Shown here piece by piece: positions 17,151 to 24,651 of a stretch of DNA of 64,000 nucleotides. A program made the position numbers and the translations under genes. Position 1 is the stretch's first letter. Every line of letters starts with the position of its first letter. Location: the NCBI RefSeq assembly GCF_031178195.1, contig NZ_JAPSJL010000010.1, positions 1-64,000 on the forward strand. Reading direction: 5' to 3'. The notes under the pieces are model-generated. The model saw only the letters and a program-made list of their open reading frames with translations. It ran no database searches and was not told where the DNA came from. The stretch is from Zhihengliuella sp. (GTDB lineage Bacteria; Actinomycetota; Actinomycetes; Actinomycetales; Micrococcaceae).

Positions 17151-18304
17151 CGCAGTCCCCGTCGGCGCTCCAGTGCCAAGCTGATCAGCTCGTCGATCAG
17201 CTCGGGGTAGGCCAACCCCGTCTTCGCCCACATCTGTGGGTACATGCTCGTCGGTGTGAAACCCGGCATGGTGTTGATCTCGTTGATGACCCATCGGCCG
17301 TCAGGCGTGTAGAAGAAGTCCACTCGGGCCAGCCCTTCGGCCCCGACAGCGTCGAAGGCTGCGGCCGACAGGGTCCTGATCTCTTCCACAGCCACCGCCG
17401 GGAGTTCGGCCGGGCAGCTGAGGTTCGCCGCCGAACCGTCGACATACTTGGCGTCGAAGTCGTAGAAGGCGTGAGATCCGTCGGCAACCACGATCTCCCC
17501 CGGATAGGAGGAGCGAGGTGCTCCGGCTCCGCGGCCTTCGAGCACTCCGCACTCGATCTCACGTCCCACCACCCCGGCCTCGATCACGACTTTGGGGTCG
17601 TGCAAGCGGGCCTCCTCGATGGCCGCCATGAGCTGGGACGGCTCGGTCACACGCGTGATACCCATCGAGGAACCCGCTCTGGCCGGCTTGACGAAGAGGG
17701 GGTAGTCCAGCGACTCCACGGAGCGCAGGGCGGCCTCACGATCCCGACGCCACACCTTGTCCGTGATGACGGTGTATGGCCCCACTTCGAAGCCCGCCGC
17801 AGCGAAGGCGACCTTCATGAAATGCTTGTCCATGCCGATGGCGCTCGCAGCGACGCCCGAGCCCACGTAGGAGATGTCAGCCATCTCCAGCAGCCCCTGC
17901 AGGGTGCCGTCCTCACCGAAGGGACCATGCAGCAGCGGGAAAACGACGTCGACGGTGCCGAGATTCTCGACTTCCGCGCCGCCCGCCTCTGCGACGAGCT
18001 GGCGACCTGCCGCCGTGATGCCCGCATCGTTCGAAGTTCGCGCGAGGCCGTCCGCCTCCGCCAGTCGGACGGTGCTCCTGCCGCGCGTCACCTCGGGGCG
18101 CACGCCGGACACGAGCGTCCAGTCAGCGGGGTCGGACTCCACGCGGGTCCACACGCCGTCGCGCGTGATGCCCACGGGCACCACGTCGTACTTCTCCCGG
18201 TCTATGGCGCCCATGACGCCGGCGGCGGTGACGCACGAGACCGCATGCTCCGAGGAGCGGCCGCCGAAGAGCAGCAGGACTCGGGGCTTGCGGGAGGAGC
18301 TCAT
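17147..18304 (-). CDS. ddl: D-alanine--D-alanine ligase
   Basis: A 385-residue ATP-grasp enzyme joining two D-alanines for the peptidoglycan stem peptide. Seen are the N-terminal LLFGGRSSEHAVSC loop, the ATP-grasp glycine loop PARAGSSMGITRV near residue 205, EIECGVLEG, and the C-terminal INEINTMPGFTPTSMYPQMW, which carries the Mg and substrate-binding residues. The ATG start overlaps the gpsA stop (ATGA), making plsC-gpsA-ddl a translationally coupled unit downstream of murA. All expected catalytic segments are present, and length is normal. Confidence 0.95.
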   Translation of the reverse strand: MSSSRKPRVLLLFGGRSSEHAVSCVTAAGVMGAIDREKYDVVPVGITRDGVWTRVESDPADWTLVSGVRPEVTRGRSTVRLAEADGLARTSNDAGITAAGRQLVAEAGGAEVENLGTVDVVFPLLHGPFGEDGTLQGLLEMADISYVGSGVAASAIGMDKHFMKVAFAAAGFEVGPYTVITDKVWRRDREAALRSVESLDYPLFVKPARAGSSMGITRVTEPSQLMAAIEEARLHDPKVVIEAGVVGREIECGVLEGRGAGAPRSSYPGEIVVADGSHAFYDFDAKYVDGSAANLSCPAELPAVAVEEIRTLSAAAFDAVGAEGLARVDFFYTPDGRWVINEINTMPGFTPTSMYPQMWAKTGLAYPELIDELISLALERRRGLR

Positions 18305-19362
18305 TCGTCATCGCTTTCGTTGCGGTGGTCTTGTTCGGATTTGAGGTCGCGTCCCAGCAGCTGACGCGCCATATTCGTCGTGGACAGACGTCCGTCGAGC
18401 ACAGCGACGACGGCTTCGGTGATCGGCATCTCCACGCCGTTGCGCCGGGCGAGGTGCAGGACGGCGTGCGCCGACTTCATACCCTCTGCCGTCTGGGTCA
18501 TGCTGGACACGACCTCGTCCGGCGTCAGGTCCTCGCCGAGGAGCCGGCCCGCCGTGCGGTTCCGGGACAGCGGCGAGGAGCACGTGGCCACCAGGTCGCC
18601 GAGACCGGCGAGCCCGGCCATCGTCTCGATGCGTCCGCCGAGCGCGGACGCGAGCCGCGTCGTCTCGGCGAGGCCGCGCGTGATGACCGAGGCCTTGGTG
18701 TTGTCGCCCATCCCCATGCCGTCGCACATGCCGACGGCCAGAGCGATGACATTCTTGACGATGCCGCCCATTTCCACGCCGACGACGTCGGAGTTGGTAT
18801 ACGGCCGAAAGTACGGCGCGCTGGCGGCTGCCGCGATCCAGGCGGCGACCTCCTCGTCCTCGCAGGCGACGACCGAGGCCGTGGGCTCCTCCCGGGCGAT
18901 CTCCATCGCCAGGTTCGGGCCGGAGACCACCGCGACGCGGGACGGGTCCAGCTCGAGCTCGCTGCAGATCACCTCGCTCATGCGGGCATCGCTTTCCCGC
19001 TCGAGTCCCTTCATGAGCGAGACGACGACGGCCGAACGCGGCAGGAACTCGGCGACCTGGCGGAGCTGGGCACGCAGCGTCTGCGCCGGCACCGCGAGCA
19101 CCACGATGTCCGCCTCGGACAGTGCCTCTCGCGCGTCCGAGGTGGCGTGCACATTCTCGGGCAGCTCGATGCCGTCGAGATAGTCGGCATTGCGATGGCG
19201 TTCCTCGATCTCGGCGGCCACGGCGGGCCGACGCGCCCACACGACGACTCGGGCCGGACCGCCGTCGTCGGCGTTCGCCTGCGCAGCGTCGGCTAGGACC
19301 TTGGCGAACGTCGTGCCCCAGCTTCCCGCGCCGAGCACCGTGATCTTCCGGGGCGCACTCAC
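18301..19362 (-). CDS. gpsA: Glycerol-3-phosphate dehydrogenase [NAD(P)+]
   Basis: A 353-residue cytosolic enzyme reducing dihydroxyacetone phosphate to sn-glycerol-3-phosphate, the backbone for phospholipids and teichoic-type polymers. It begins with the Rossmann loop VLGAGSWGTTFAKVLAD, then VVSLMKGLE near residue 120, VVSGPNLAMEIAREEPTA, the catalytic lysine in GGIVKNVIALAVG, and a C-terminal substrate-binding segment SPLSRNRTAGRLL. The GTG at 19362 is chosen because it overlaps the plsC stop as GTGA; the ORF remains open far upstream inside plsC. It feeds the acyltransferase made by its neighbour. Confidence 0.95.
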   Translation of the reverse strand: MSAPRKITVLGAGSWGTTFAKVLADAAQANADDGGPARVVVWARRPAVAAEIEERHRNADYLDGIELPENVHATSDAREALSEADIVVLAVPAQTLRAQLRQVAEFLPRSAVVVSLMKGLERESDARMSEVICSELELDPSRVAVVSGPNLAMEIAREEPTASVVACEDEEVAAWIAAAASAPYFRPYTNSDVVGVEMGGIVKNVIALAVGMCDGMGMGDNTKASVITRGLAETTRLASALGGRIETMAGLAGLGDLVATCSSPLSRNRTAGRLLGEDLTPDEVVSSMTQTAEGMKSAHAVLHLARRNGVEMPITEAVVAVLDGRLSTTNMARQLLGRDLKSEQDHRNESDDE

Positions 19363-20135
19363 TGAGAACTTCCCTGCCCGCCGGCCGGTGCGGGCCCCCC
19401 GAAGTCGCGCCCCTGCAGCGCCTGGCCGTGCTCCCGCGGATCCCACAACTGCGTCGGGGCCCGTTCGCTGCGCAGCTCCCCCACCCCGGCTGCGAGTGCG
19501 TGCATAATGCGGTCCGTGGCTTCCTCGAGGACGGTCTTCGTGATCGGTTTGCCGTAGAGGTCGGTCAAGTCGACGGGATCCCCGACCCGGACGCGGACGG
19601 TCTTGCGCGGAAGCACGTGAAGTCTCTTGCCATAGCGCGGAAGCACTTCCTGAGCGCCCCAGTGCGCAATCGGCACCACCGGCGCATGGGTCTGCAGGGC
19701 GAGACGGGCGGCGCCGGTGCGACCGCGCATAGGCCACAGGTCGGGGTCCCGGGTCAGGGTCCCCTCCGGATAGACCACCGCGACGGAGCCGGCGTCGAGC
19801 AGTGCTCTCGCCTGCTGCAGCGAGCGGTTCGCGCTGGCCGACGACCGGGTGACCGGGATCTGCTCCGTGGCCTTGAGGACCCACCCCACGAGCGGGAGAT
19901 CAAAGAGGGATTCCTTGGCCAAATAGCGTGGGAGCCTGCCGTTGCTGTAGAGCGCGTGACCCACGACGACCGGATCGATCTCGGTGACGTGATTCGGACA
20001 GGCGATGAACCCACTCGTCGGCAGCTGGTCGAAACGTTCCCAGCGTTTGGCCATCAGCAAGTTCATGAGTGGACGGGCGACGCCCGCGATCAAGCCGAAG
20101 GTGACGCGCGCGCGGCGGCTCTCTTGCACGGGCAT
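19359..20135 (-). CDS. plsC: 1-acyl-sn-glycerol-3-phosphate acyltransferase
   Basis: A 258-residue PlsC-family acyltransferase, expected at the inner face of the membrane where it acylates lysophosphatidic acid. The catalytic box NHVTEIDP (H-x4-D) is near residue 48 and the phosphate-binding YPEGTLTRDP near 122; an IPVTRS segment lies between. The C-terminus is Gly/Pro-rich. AAGGGG directly abuts the ATG at 20135, so the GTG six bases further (20129) has better spacing and may be the true start. It lies 4 bases after murA and overlaps gpsA by 4, giving a wall-and-membrane precursor operon. Confidence 0.9.
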   Translation of the reverse strand: MPVQESRRARVTFGLIAGVARPLMNLLMAKRWERFDQLPTSGFIACPNHVTEIDPVVVGHALYSNGRLPRYLAKESLFDLPLVGWVLKATEQIPVTRSSASANRSLQQARALLDAGSVAVVYPEGTLTRDPDLWPMRGRTGAARLALQTHAPVVPIAHWGAQEVLPRYGKRLHVLPRKTVRVRVGDPVDLTDLYGKPITKTVLEEATDRIMHALAAGVGELRSERAPTQLWDPREHGQALQGRDFGGPAPAGGQGSSQ

Positions 20136-20139
20136 CCCC

Positions 20140-21468
20140 TTAGCTGTGCTCTTCGCTCAGTTCGACACGGGCGCCGAGGCCCTGCAGCTTGTCCAGGAAG
20201 TGCTCGTAGCCGCGGTTGATCAGCTCGATCCCCGTCACCCGGGAGCTGCCCTCGGCTGCAAGCGCTGCAATGAGATGGGAGAAGCCGCCGCGGAGATCCG
20301 GGATGTCGATGTCCTGCCCCATGAGCTTCGACGGGCCGGTGATGACGGCGGAGTGGAGGAAGTTCCGCTGTCCGAAGCGGCACGGAACCGAGCCGAGGCA
20401 TTCTCGGTGGAGCTGGATGGTGGCCCCCATGCGGACCAGTGCCTCGGTGAATCCGAACCTGTTCTCGTACACGGTCTCGTGGACGATCGAGACGCCACGC
20501 GCCTGGGTGAGCGCCACGACGAGCGGCTGCTGCCAGTCGGTCATGAAGCCCGGGTGGACGTTGGTCTCCAGGACCAGCGGCTTCAGCTCGCCACCCGGGT
20601 GGTAGAACCTGATTCCGTTGTCGTGGACGTCGAACGCGCCGCCGACCTTGCGGAAGGTGTTCAGGAAGGCGGTGAGATTGGGCTGCTGGGCCCCCTCGAC
20701 GAAGATGTCACCCTTGGTCACCAGTGCGGCCGAGGCCCACGAGGCGGCCTCGTTGCGATCCCCGACCGCGAAGTGGTTGTAGCCCGACAGTGTCGGAACG
20801 CCCTCGACCCGGATCACCCGGTCGGTCTGGACCTGGATGATCGCGCCCATCTTCTGCAGGATCGCGATGAGATCCATGATCTCCGGCTCGACGGCCGCGT
20901 TCTTCAGTTCCGTGATGCCCTCCGCGCGAACGGCGGAGAGGAGCACCTGCTCGGTCGCGCCCACCGACGGGTAGGGCAGCTCAAGCTTCGCTCCGGTGAG
21001 CCCGTGCGGGGCGCGGATGGCGATGCCGTCCGTCCGCTTGTCGACCACGGCACCGAAGGCGCGCAGGACGTTCAGGTGGAAGTCGATCGGACGGTCGCCG
21101 ATCCGGCAGCCGCCCAGATCGGGGATGAAGGCCTCGCCGATGCTGTGGATGAGCGGCCCACAGAAGAGGATCGGGATCCGGGAGTCGCCGGCGTGAGCGT
21201 CGATCTCCTTGGACGAGGCTCGAACGGCCCCGCGCGGGTCAAGCGTGAGATCGCCGGATTCCGGGTCCTTCGACACGGTGACGCCGTGGATCTGCAGCAG
21301 TCCGGTGACGATTTCCACGTCGCGGATCTCCGGCACGTTGCGCAGCACGGATGGGCTGTCGCCCAGTAGCGCGGCGACCATGGCCTTCGGCACCAGGTTC
21401 TTGGCCCCCCTGACGTTGACAGTTCCGCGCAGAGGCGCACCGCCATGAATGGTCAGGACTTTGCCCAT
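20140..21468 (-). CDS. murA: UDP-N-acetylglucosamine 1-carboxyvinyltransferase
   Basis: A 442-residue EPSP-synthase-fold enzyme making enolpyruvyl-UDP-GlcNAc from UDP-GlcNAc and PEP, the first committed step of peptidoglycan. The lysine of the GAKN motif is near residue 22. The catalytic loop reads GGCRIGDRPIDFHL near 130, with the Cys that fosfomycin alkylates. A C-terminal RGGFSHLIAALAAEG segment is typical. The N-terminal motif is VRGAKNLVPK instead of the commoner SGAKNAALP, as seen in some actinobacterial MurA branches. A GAGG site lies 9 bases upstream. First gene of the murA-plsC-gpsA-ddl run. Confidence 0.95.
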   Translation of the reverse strand: MGKVLTIHGGAPLRGTVNVRGAKNLVPKAMVAALLGDSPSVLRNVPEIRDVEIVTGLLQIHGVTVSKDPESGDLTLDPRGAVRASSKEIDAHAGDSRIPILFCGPLIHSIGEAFIPDLGGCRIGDRPIDFHLNVLRAFGAVVDKRTDGIAIRAPHGLTGAKLELPYPSVGATEQVLLSAVRAEGITELKNAAVEPEIMDLIAILQKMGAIIQVQTDRVIRVEGVPTLSGYNHFAVGDRNEAASWASAALVTKGDIFVEGAQQPNLTAFLNTFRKVGGAFDVHDNGIRFYHPGGELKPLVLETNVHPGFMTDWQQPLVVALTQARGVSIVHETVYENRFGFTEALVRMGATIQLHRECLGSVPCRFGQRNFLHSAVITGPSKLMGQDIDIPDLRGGFSHLIAALAAEGSSRVTGIELINRGYEHFLDKLQGLGARVELSEEHS

Positions 21469-21674
21469 GGATCAAACCTCACGTTCGTCGATTACCGGCT
21501 CGCGCCGGAAGCACCACGTAAGCATACAACCGGGGCCTGGGGATTCCGGGGACCGGAATGCGGCTCACGAGTGTCCTTGCGCACGCGTCCCGACGCGTCG
21601 GCGATTGTTCCCTCTCGCACGAAGCGAGCAGCCGCCCTCGGAGCTTTCCGAGCGCGGCTACGGCTGATATTGAG

Positions 21675-22274
21675 TCAGGTGCGGGCGGGAAGGGTCTTCG
21701 GCTTGAAGCCCTGTCGGGTCCGCTCGTAGGCCTCGATGTCGCTTTCCTGCTGGAGGGTCAGCCCGATATCGTCGAGGCCCTCCATGAGGCGCCACCGCGT
21801 GTAGTCGTCGATCTCGAAGGGGACGCTGATGGCACCGCAGGAGACGAGGCGGTTCTCCAGATCGACGGTGATCTCCGTCCCGGGGTGGTTCTCGAGCTCC
21901 TTCCAGAGAAGCTCGACGTCGGGCTGGGCGACCTGTGCTGCCACGAGTCCCTGCTTGCCGGCGTTGCCACGGAAGATATCGGCGAAGCGCGAGGAGATCA
22001 CTGCTTTGAAGCCGTAGTCCTTGAGCGCCCAGACTGCATGCTCGCGTGATGATCCGGTGCCGAAGTCGGGACCTGCCACCAGCACGGAGCCATTGCGGTA
22101 GGGCTCCTGGTTGAGGACGAAGTTCTCATCGCGGCGCCACGCAGCGAACAGTGCGTCCTCGAAGCCAGTGCGGGTCACCCGTTTCAGGTAGACGGCAGGG
22201 ATGATCTGATCGGTGTCGATGTTGTTCTGGGGCAGCGGCACGCCGATGCCGCTGTGAGCGATGATCTTTTCCAC
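21675..22274 (-). CDS. leuD: 3-isopropylmalate dehydratase small subunit
   Basis: A 199-residue aconitase-fold swivel subunit that pairs with LeuC to isomerise 2- to 3-isopropylmalate in leucine synthesis. Seen are the [15 protein letters not shown] segment near residue 22, the [15 protein letters not shown] substrate loop near 75 and [14 protein letters not shown] near 98. The GTG start has AAGGAG five bases upstream and lies 9 bases after leuC, so the two form an operon. About 200 bases follow before murA, with no gene. Confidence 0.95.
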   Translation of the reverse strand: MEKIIAHSGIGVPLPQNNIDTDQIIPAVYLKRVTRTGFEDALFAAWRRDENFVLNQEPYRNGSVLVAGPDFGTGSSREHAVWALKDYGFKAVISSRFADIFRGNAGKQGLVAAQVAQPDVELLWKELENHPGTEITVDLENRLVSCGAISVPFEIDDYTRWRLMEGLDDIGLTLQQESDIEAYERTRQGFKPKTLPART

Positions 22275-22283
22275 GGGGACTCC

Positions 22284-23741
22284 TTAGGCTGCCTGGGCCG
22301 CAGTGGCGATGGGGGGAAGGTCGGACGGCGAACTGAGGGTGCCTCTGATCGCCGTGGCGGCCGCGACGAGCGGAGAGACGAGGTGGGTGCGCCCGCCCTT
22401 GCCCTGGCGACCCTCGAAGTTGCGGTTGGAGGTCGACGCGCACCGCTCCCCCGGCGCGAGTTGGTCCGGGTTCATACCCAGGCACATGGAGCATCCGGCG
22501 AAGCGCCACTCGGCGCCGAACTCCTTGAACACCCTGTCGAGCCCCTCGGCCTCGGCTTCGAGGCGGACCCGCGCGGAGCCGGGCACGACGATCATCCGGA
22601 CGCTGTCGGCCTTCTTCCGGCCGTGGATGATCTCAGCGGCCGCCCGGAGGTCCTCCATGCGGCTGTTCGTGCAGGAGCCGAGGAAGACCGTGTCGACGGG
22701 GATCTCCTTCATCGGAGTGCCTGCCACGAGGTTCATGTACTTGAGCGCCCGCTCGCACGACTGCTGGTCGCCCTCGTCCTCGAAGTCCTCCGGCGCGGGC
22801 ACACGTCCGGACAGCGAGACTCCCTGGCCCGGATTGGTGCCCCAGGTGACGAACGGCTCCAACTCGTCGGCGTCGATGTGAACTTCGGCGTCGAACGAGG
22901 CCTCGTCATCCGTCTTCAACGATTCCCAGTACTCGACCGCAGCGTCCCACTCTGCACCGGTCGGCGCATGGGGGCGGCCCTCGATGTAGTCGTAAGTCGT
23001 CTGATCGGGGGCGATCATCCCGGCGCGGGCCCCGGCCTCGATCGACATGTTGCAGATGGTCATGCGGGCATCCATGGACAGCGCACGGATAGCGGAGCCG
23101 CGGTACTCGAGGACATAGCCCTGGCCCCCGCCGGTTCCGATCTTCGCGATAACCGCAAGGATGATGTCCTTTGAGGTCACACCCGGCTTGAGGGTTCCCT
23201 CGACGTTGATCGCCATGGTCTTGAACGGCTTCAGCGACAGCGTCTGCGTCGCCATCACATGCTCCACCTCGGACGTCCCGATGCCCATTGCGAGGGCCCC
23301 GAAAGCACCATGGGTGGAGGTGTGCGAGTCACCGCACACGACGGTCATACCAGGCTGGGTCAGTCCCAGTTGCGGACCGACCACGTGAACGATGCCCTGC
23401 TCCTTGTCACCCAGAGAGTGGAGTCGGACTCCGAACTCAGCGCAGTTCCGCCGGAGCGTCTCGATCTGGGTGCGGCTGGTCGGGTCGGCAATCGGCTTAT
23501 CGATCTCCAGCGTGGGAGTGTTATGGTCCTCGGTGGCAATCGTCAGGTCGGGTCGACGGAGCTTCCGATCCGCGAGACGCAGTCCCTCGAATGCCTGTGG
23601 CGACGTGACCTCGTGGAGCAGGTGAAGGTCGATGTAGAGCAGGTCGGGCTCCTGCGTCCCCCCTGTCCGCTCACCACGGCGGACGATATGATCCGCCCAC
23701 ACCTTCTCAGCCAGCGTCTGCGGCTTCTGCCGATCAATCAT
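22284..23741 (-). CDS. leuC: 3-isopropylmalate dehydratase large subunit
   Basis: A 485-residue aconitase-family subunit carrying the [4Fe-4S] cluster. The ligand cysteines appear in [12 protein letters not shown] near residue 345 and in [15 protein letters not shown] near 405. The catalytic [12 protein letters not shown] segment is near 140 and a [12 protein letters not shown] segment near 425. The ATG at 23741 is chosen because GGAGG lies five bases upstream; the ORF can extend four codons to 23753. With leuD it converts 2-isopropylmalate to 3-isopropylmalate. The divergent IclR gene and its palindrome lie about 100 bases upstream, which suggests leucine-responsive control. Confidence 0.95.
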   Translation of the reverse strand: MIDRQKPQTLAEKVWADHIVRRGERTGGTQEPDLLYIDLHLLHEVTSPQAFEGLRLADRKLRRPDLTIATEDHNTPTLEIDKPIADPTSRTQIETLRRNCAEFGVRLHSLGDKEQGIVHVVGPQLGLTQPGMTVVCGDSHTSTHGAFGALAMGIGTSEVEHVMATQTLSLKPFKTMAINVEGTLKPGVTSKDIILAVIAKIGTGGGQGYVLEYRGSAIRALSMDARMTICNMSIEAGARAGMIAPDQTTYDYIEGRPHAPTGAEWDAAVEYWESLKTDDEASFDAEVHIDADELEPFVTWGTNPGQGVSLSGRVPAPEDFEDEGDQQSCERALKYMNLVAGTPMKEIPVDTVFLGSCTNSRMEDLRAAAEIIHGRKKADSVRMIVVPGSARVRLEAEAEGLDRVFKEFGAEWRFAGCSMCLGMNPDQLAPGERCASTSNRNFEGRQGKGGRTHLVSPLVAAATAIRGTLSSPSDLPPIATAAQAA

Positions 23742-23818
23742 CGCGTCCTCCATGACAATAAATTTGCCGATGATTCAAGGAAAGCACCACCGCTCACCGG
23801 TGGCCAGCAGCCTAGCTC

Positions 23819-23839
23819 GCGTCTCACATAACGAGACGC
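23819..23839. promoter_or_regulatory. Palindromic operator in the leuC / iclR divergent promoter region
   Basis: GCGTCTC-ACATAAC-GAGACGC, a perfect 7+7 inverted repeat with a 7-base spacer. It directly precedes TAATAT (23840-23845), a good -10 hexamer placed six bases before the IclR ATG at 23852. The IclR transcript would therefore start at or very near its own ATG (leaderless), with no ribosome site visible. The palindrome fills the -35/-10 spacer, an ideal place for autorepression, and also lies upstream of leuC. NdgR/LtbR-type IclR regulators are known to bind between themselves and leuCD in actinobacteria; binding here is inferred. Confidence 0.65.
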
Positions 23840-23851
23840 TAATATCAACGT

Positions 23852-24586
23852 ATGGACAATTCGAGTGGCGTAGGCGTGCTGGACAAGGCGGCGATGGTGC
23901 TGGACGCTCTGGAGGCGGGCCCAACGACACTCGCCCAGTTGGTATCGGCAACAGGGCTGTCCCGGCCGACGGTCCACCGCTTGGCTCAGGCGCTGGTCCA
24001 CCACCGACTTCTCGGCAAGGACATCCACGGGCGCTTCATCCTGGGAAGCCGTCTGGTCGAACTCGCGTCGGCCGCAGGAGAGGACCGGCTCATCGCGGCC
24101 GCAGGGCCACTGCTCATCCAGCTTCGCGACCAAACCGGTGAGAGTGCCCAGGTCTTCCGGCGACAGGGCGACAGCAGGGTCTGCGTGGCCTCCGCGGAAC
24201 GTCCGGTAGGTCTACGCGATACCATCCCCGTCGGCACGCAGCTCTCCATGAAGGCCGGGTCAGCGGCGCAGGTCCTCCTTGCCTGGGAGGACCATCAGAG
24301 GCTCCTCGATGGACTCGATGGGGCACGCTTCACGCCCACCATACTTTCGGGCGTGCGCAGGCGCGGCTGGGCCCAGAGCCTCGGAGAACGCGAGCCTGGC
24401 GTCTCATCCGTATCAGCCCCAGTCCGAGGCCCCAATGGTCGCGTCATTGCAGCTGTATCGATATCCGGTCCGATCGAGAGACTCACCCGCCAGCCCGGCA
24501 AAATTCACGCCGAAGCAGTCGTGCACACGGCGGTCCAGCTCAGCTCCGCCTTGCGTACTCAGGACACGACGACGCGAGAGACCTGA
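23852..24586 (+). CDS. IclR-family regulator, NdgR/LtbR-like
   Basis: A 244-residue IclR regulator. An N-terminal winged helix-turn-helix (about 10-70, LVSATGLSRPTVHRLAQALV) precedes the effector-binding IclR domain (about 80-235), with the conserved SAPVRGPNGRVIAAVSISGP near 195. Its divergent position next to leuCD is diagnostic of the NdgR/LtbR group, which controls leucine and other amino-acid genes in actinobacteria (established knowledge). No Shine-Dalgarno precedes the ATG, and a TAATAT hexamer sits six bases away, so the mRNA may be leaderless. It ends at a strong terminator. Confidence 0.88.
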   Translation: MDNSSGVGVLDKAAMVLDALEAGPTTLAQLVSATGLSRPTVHRLAQALVHHRLLGKDIHGRFILGSRLVELASAAGEDRLIAAAGPLLIQLRDQTGESAQVFRRQGDSRVCVASAERPVGLRDTIPVGTQLSMKAGSAAQVLLAWEDHQRLLDGLDGARFTPTILSGVRRRGWAQSLGEREPGVSSVSAPVRGPNGRVIAAVSISGPIERLTRQPGKIHAEAVVHTAVQLSSALRTQDTTTRET

Positions 24587-24594
24587 CCAGACGA

Positions 24595-24640
24595 CGCGAA
24601 GGGCTCGCATTCGACGAACGTCGAATGCGAGCCCTTCGCG
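24595..24640. terminator. 21-bp hairpin terminator between IclR gene and glycan operon
   Basis: Perfect 21-bp inverted repeat (24595-24615 and 24620-24640) with a GAAC tetraloop, 8 bases after the IclR stop and just past the end of the convergent CgeB/pyruvyltransferase gene. It probably works in both directions, like the similar hairpin at 6542. Confidence 0.85.
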
Positions 24641-24651
24641 GTTCATTCTTG

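Noticed and set aside
23742-23851. Leucine attenuator or T-box upstream of leuC
   Set aside because: The gap is about 100 bases and lacks a leucine-rich leader peptide or terminator/antiterminator pair; a palindromic operator explains it better.
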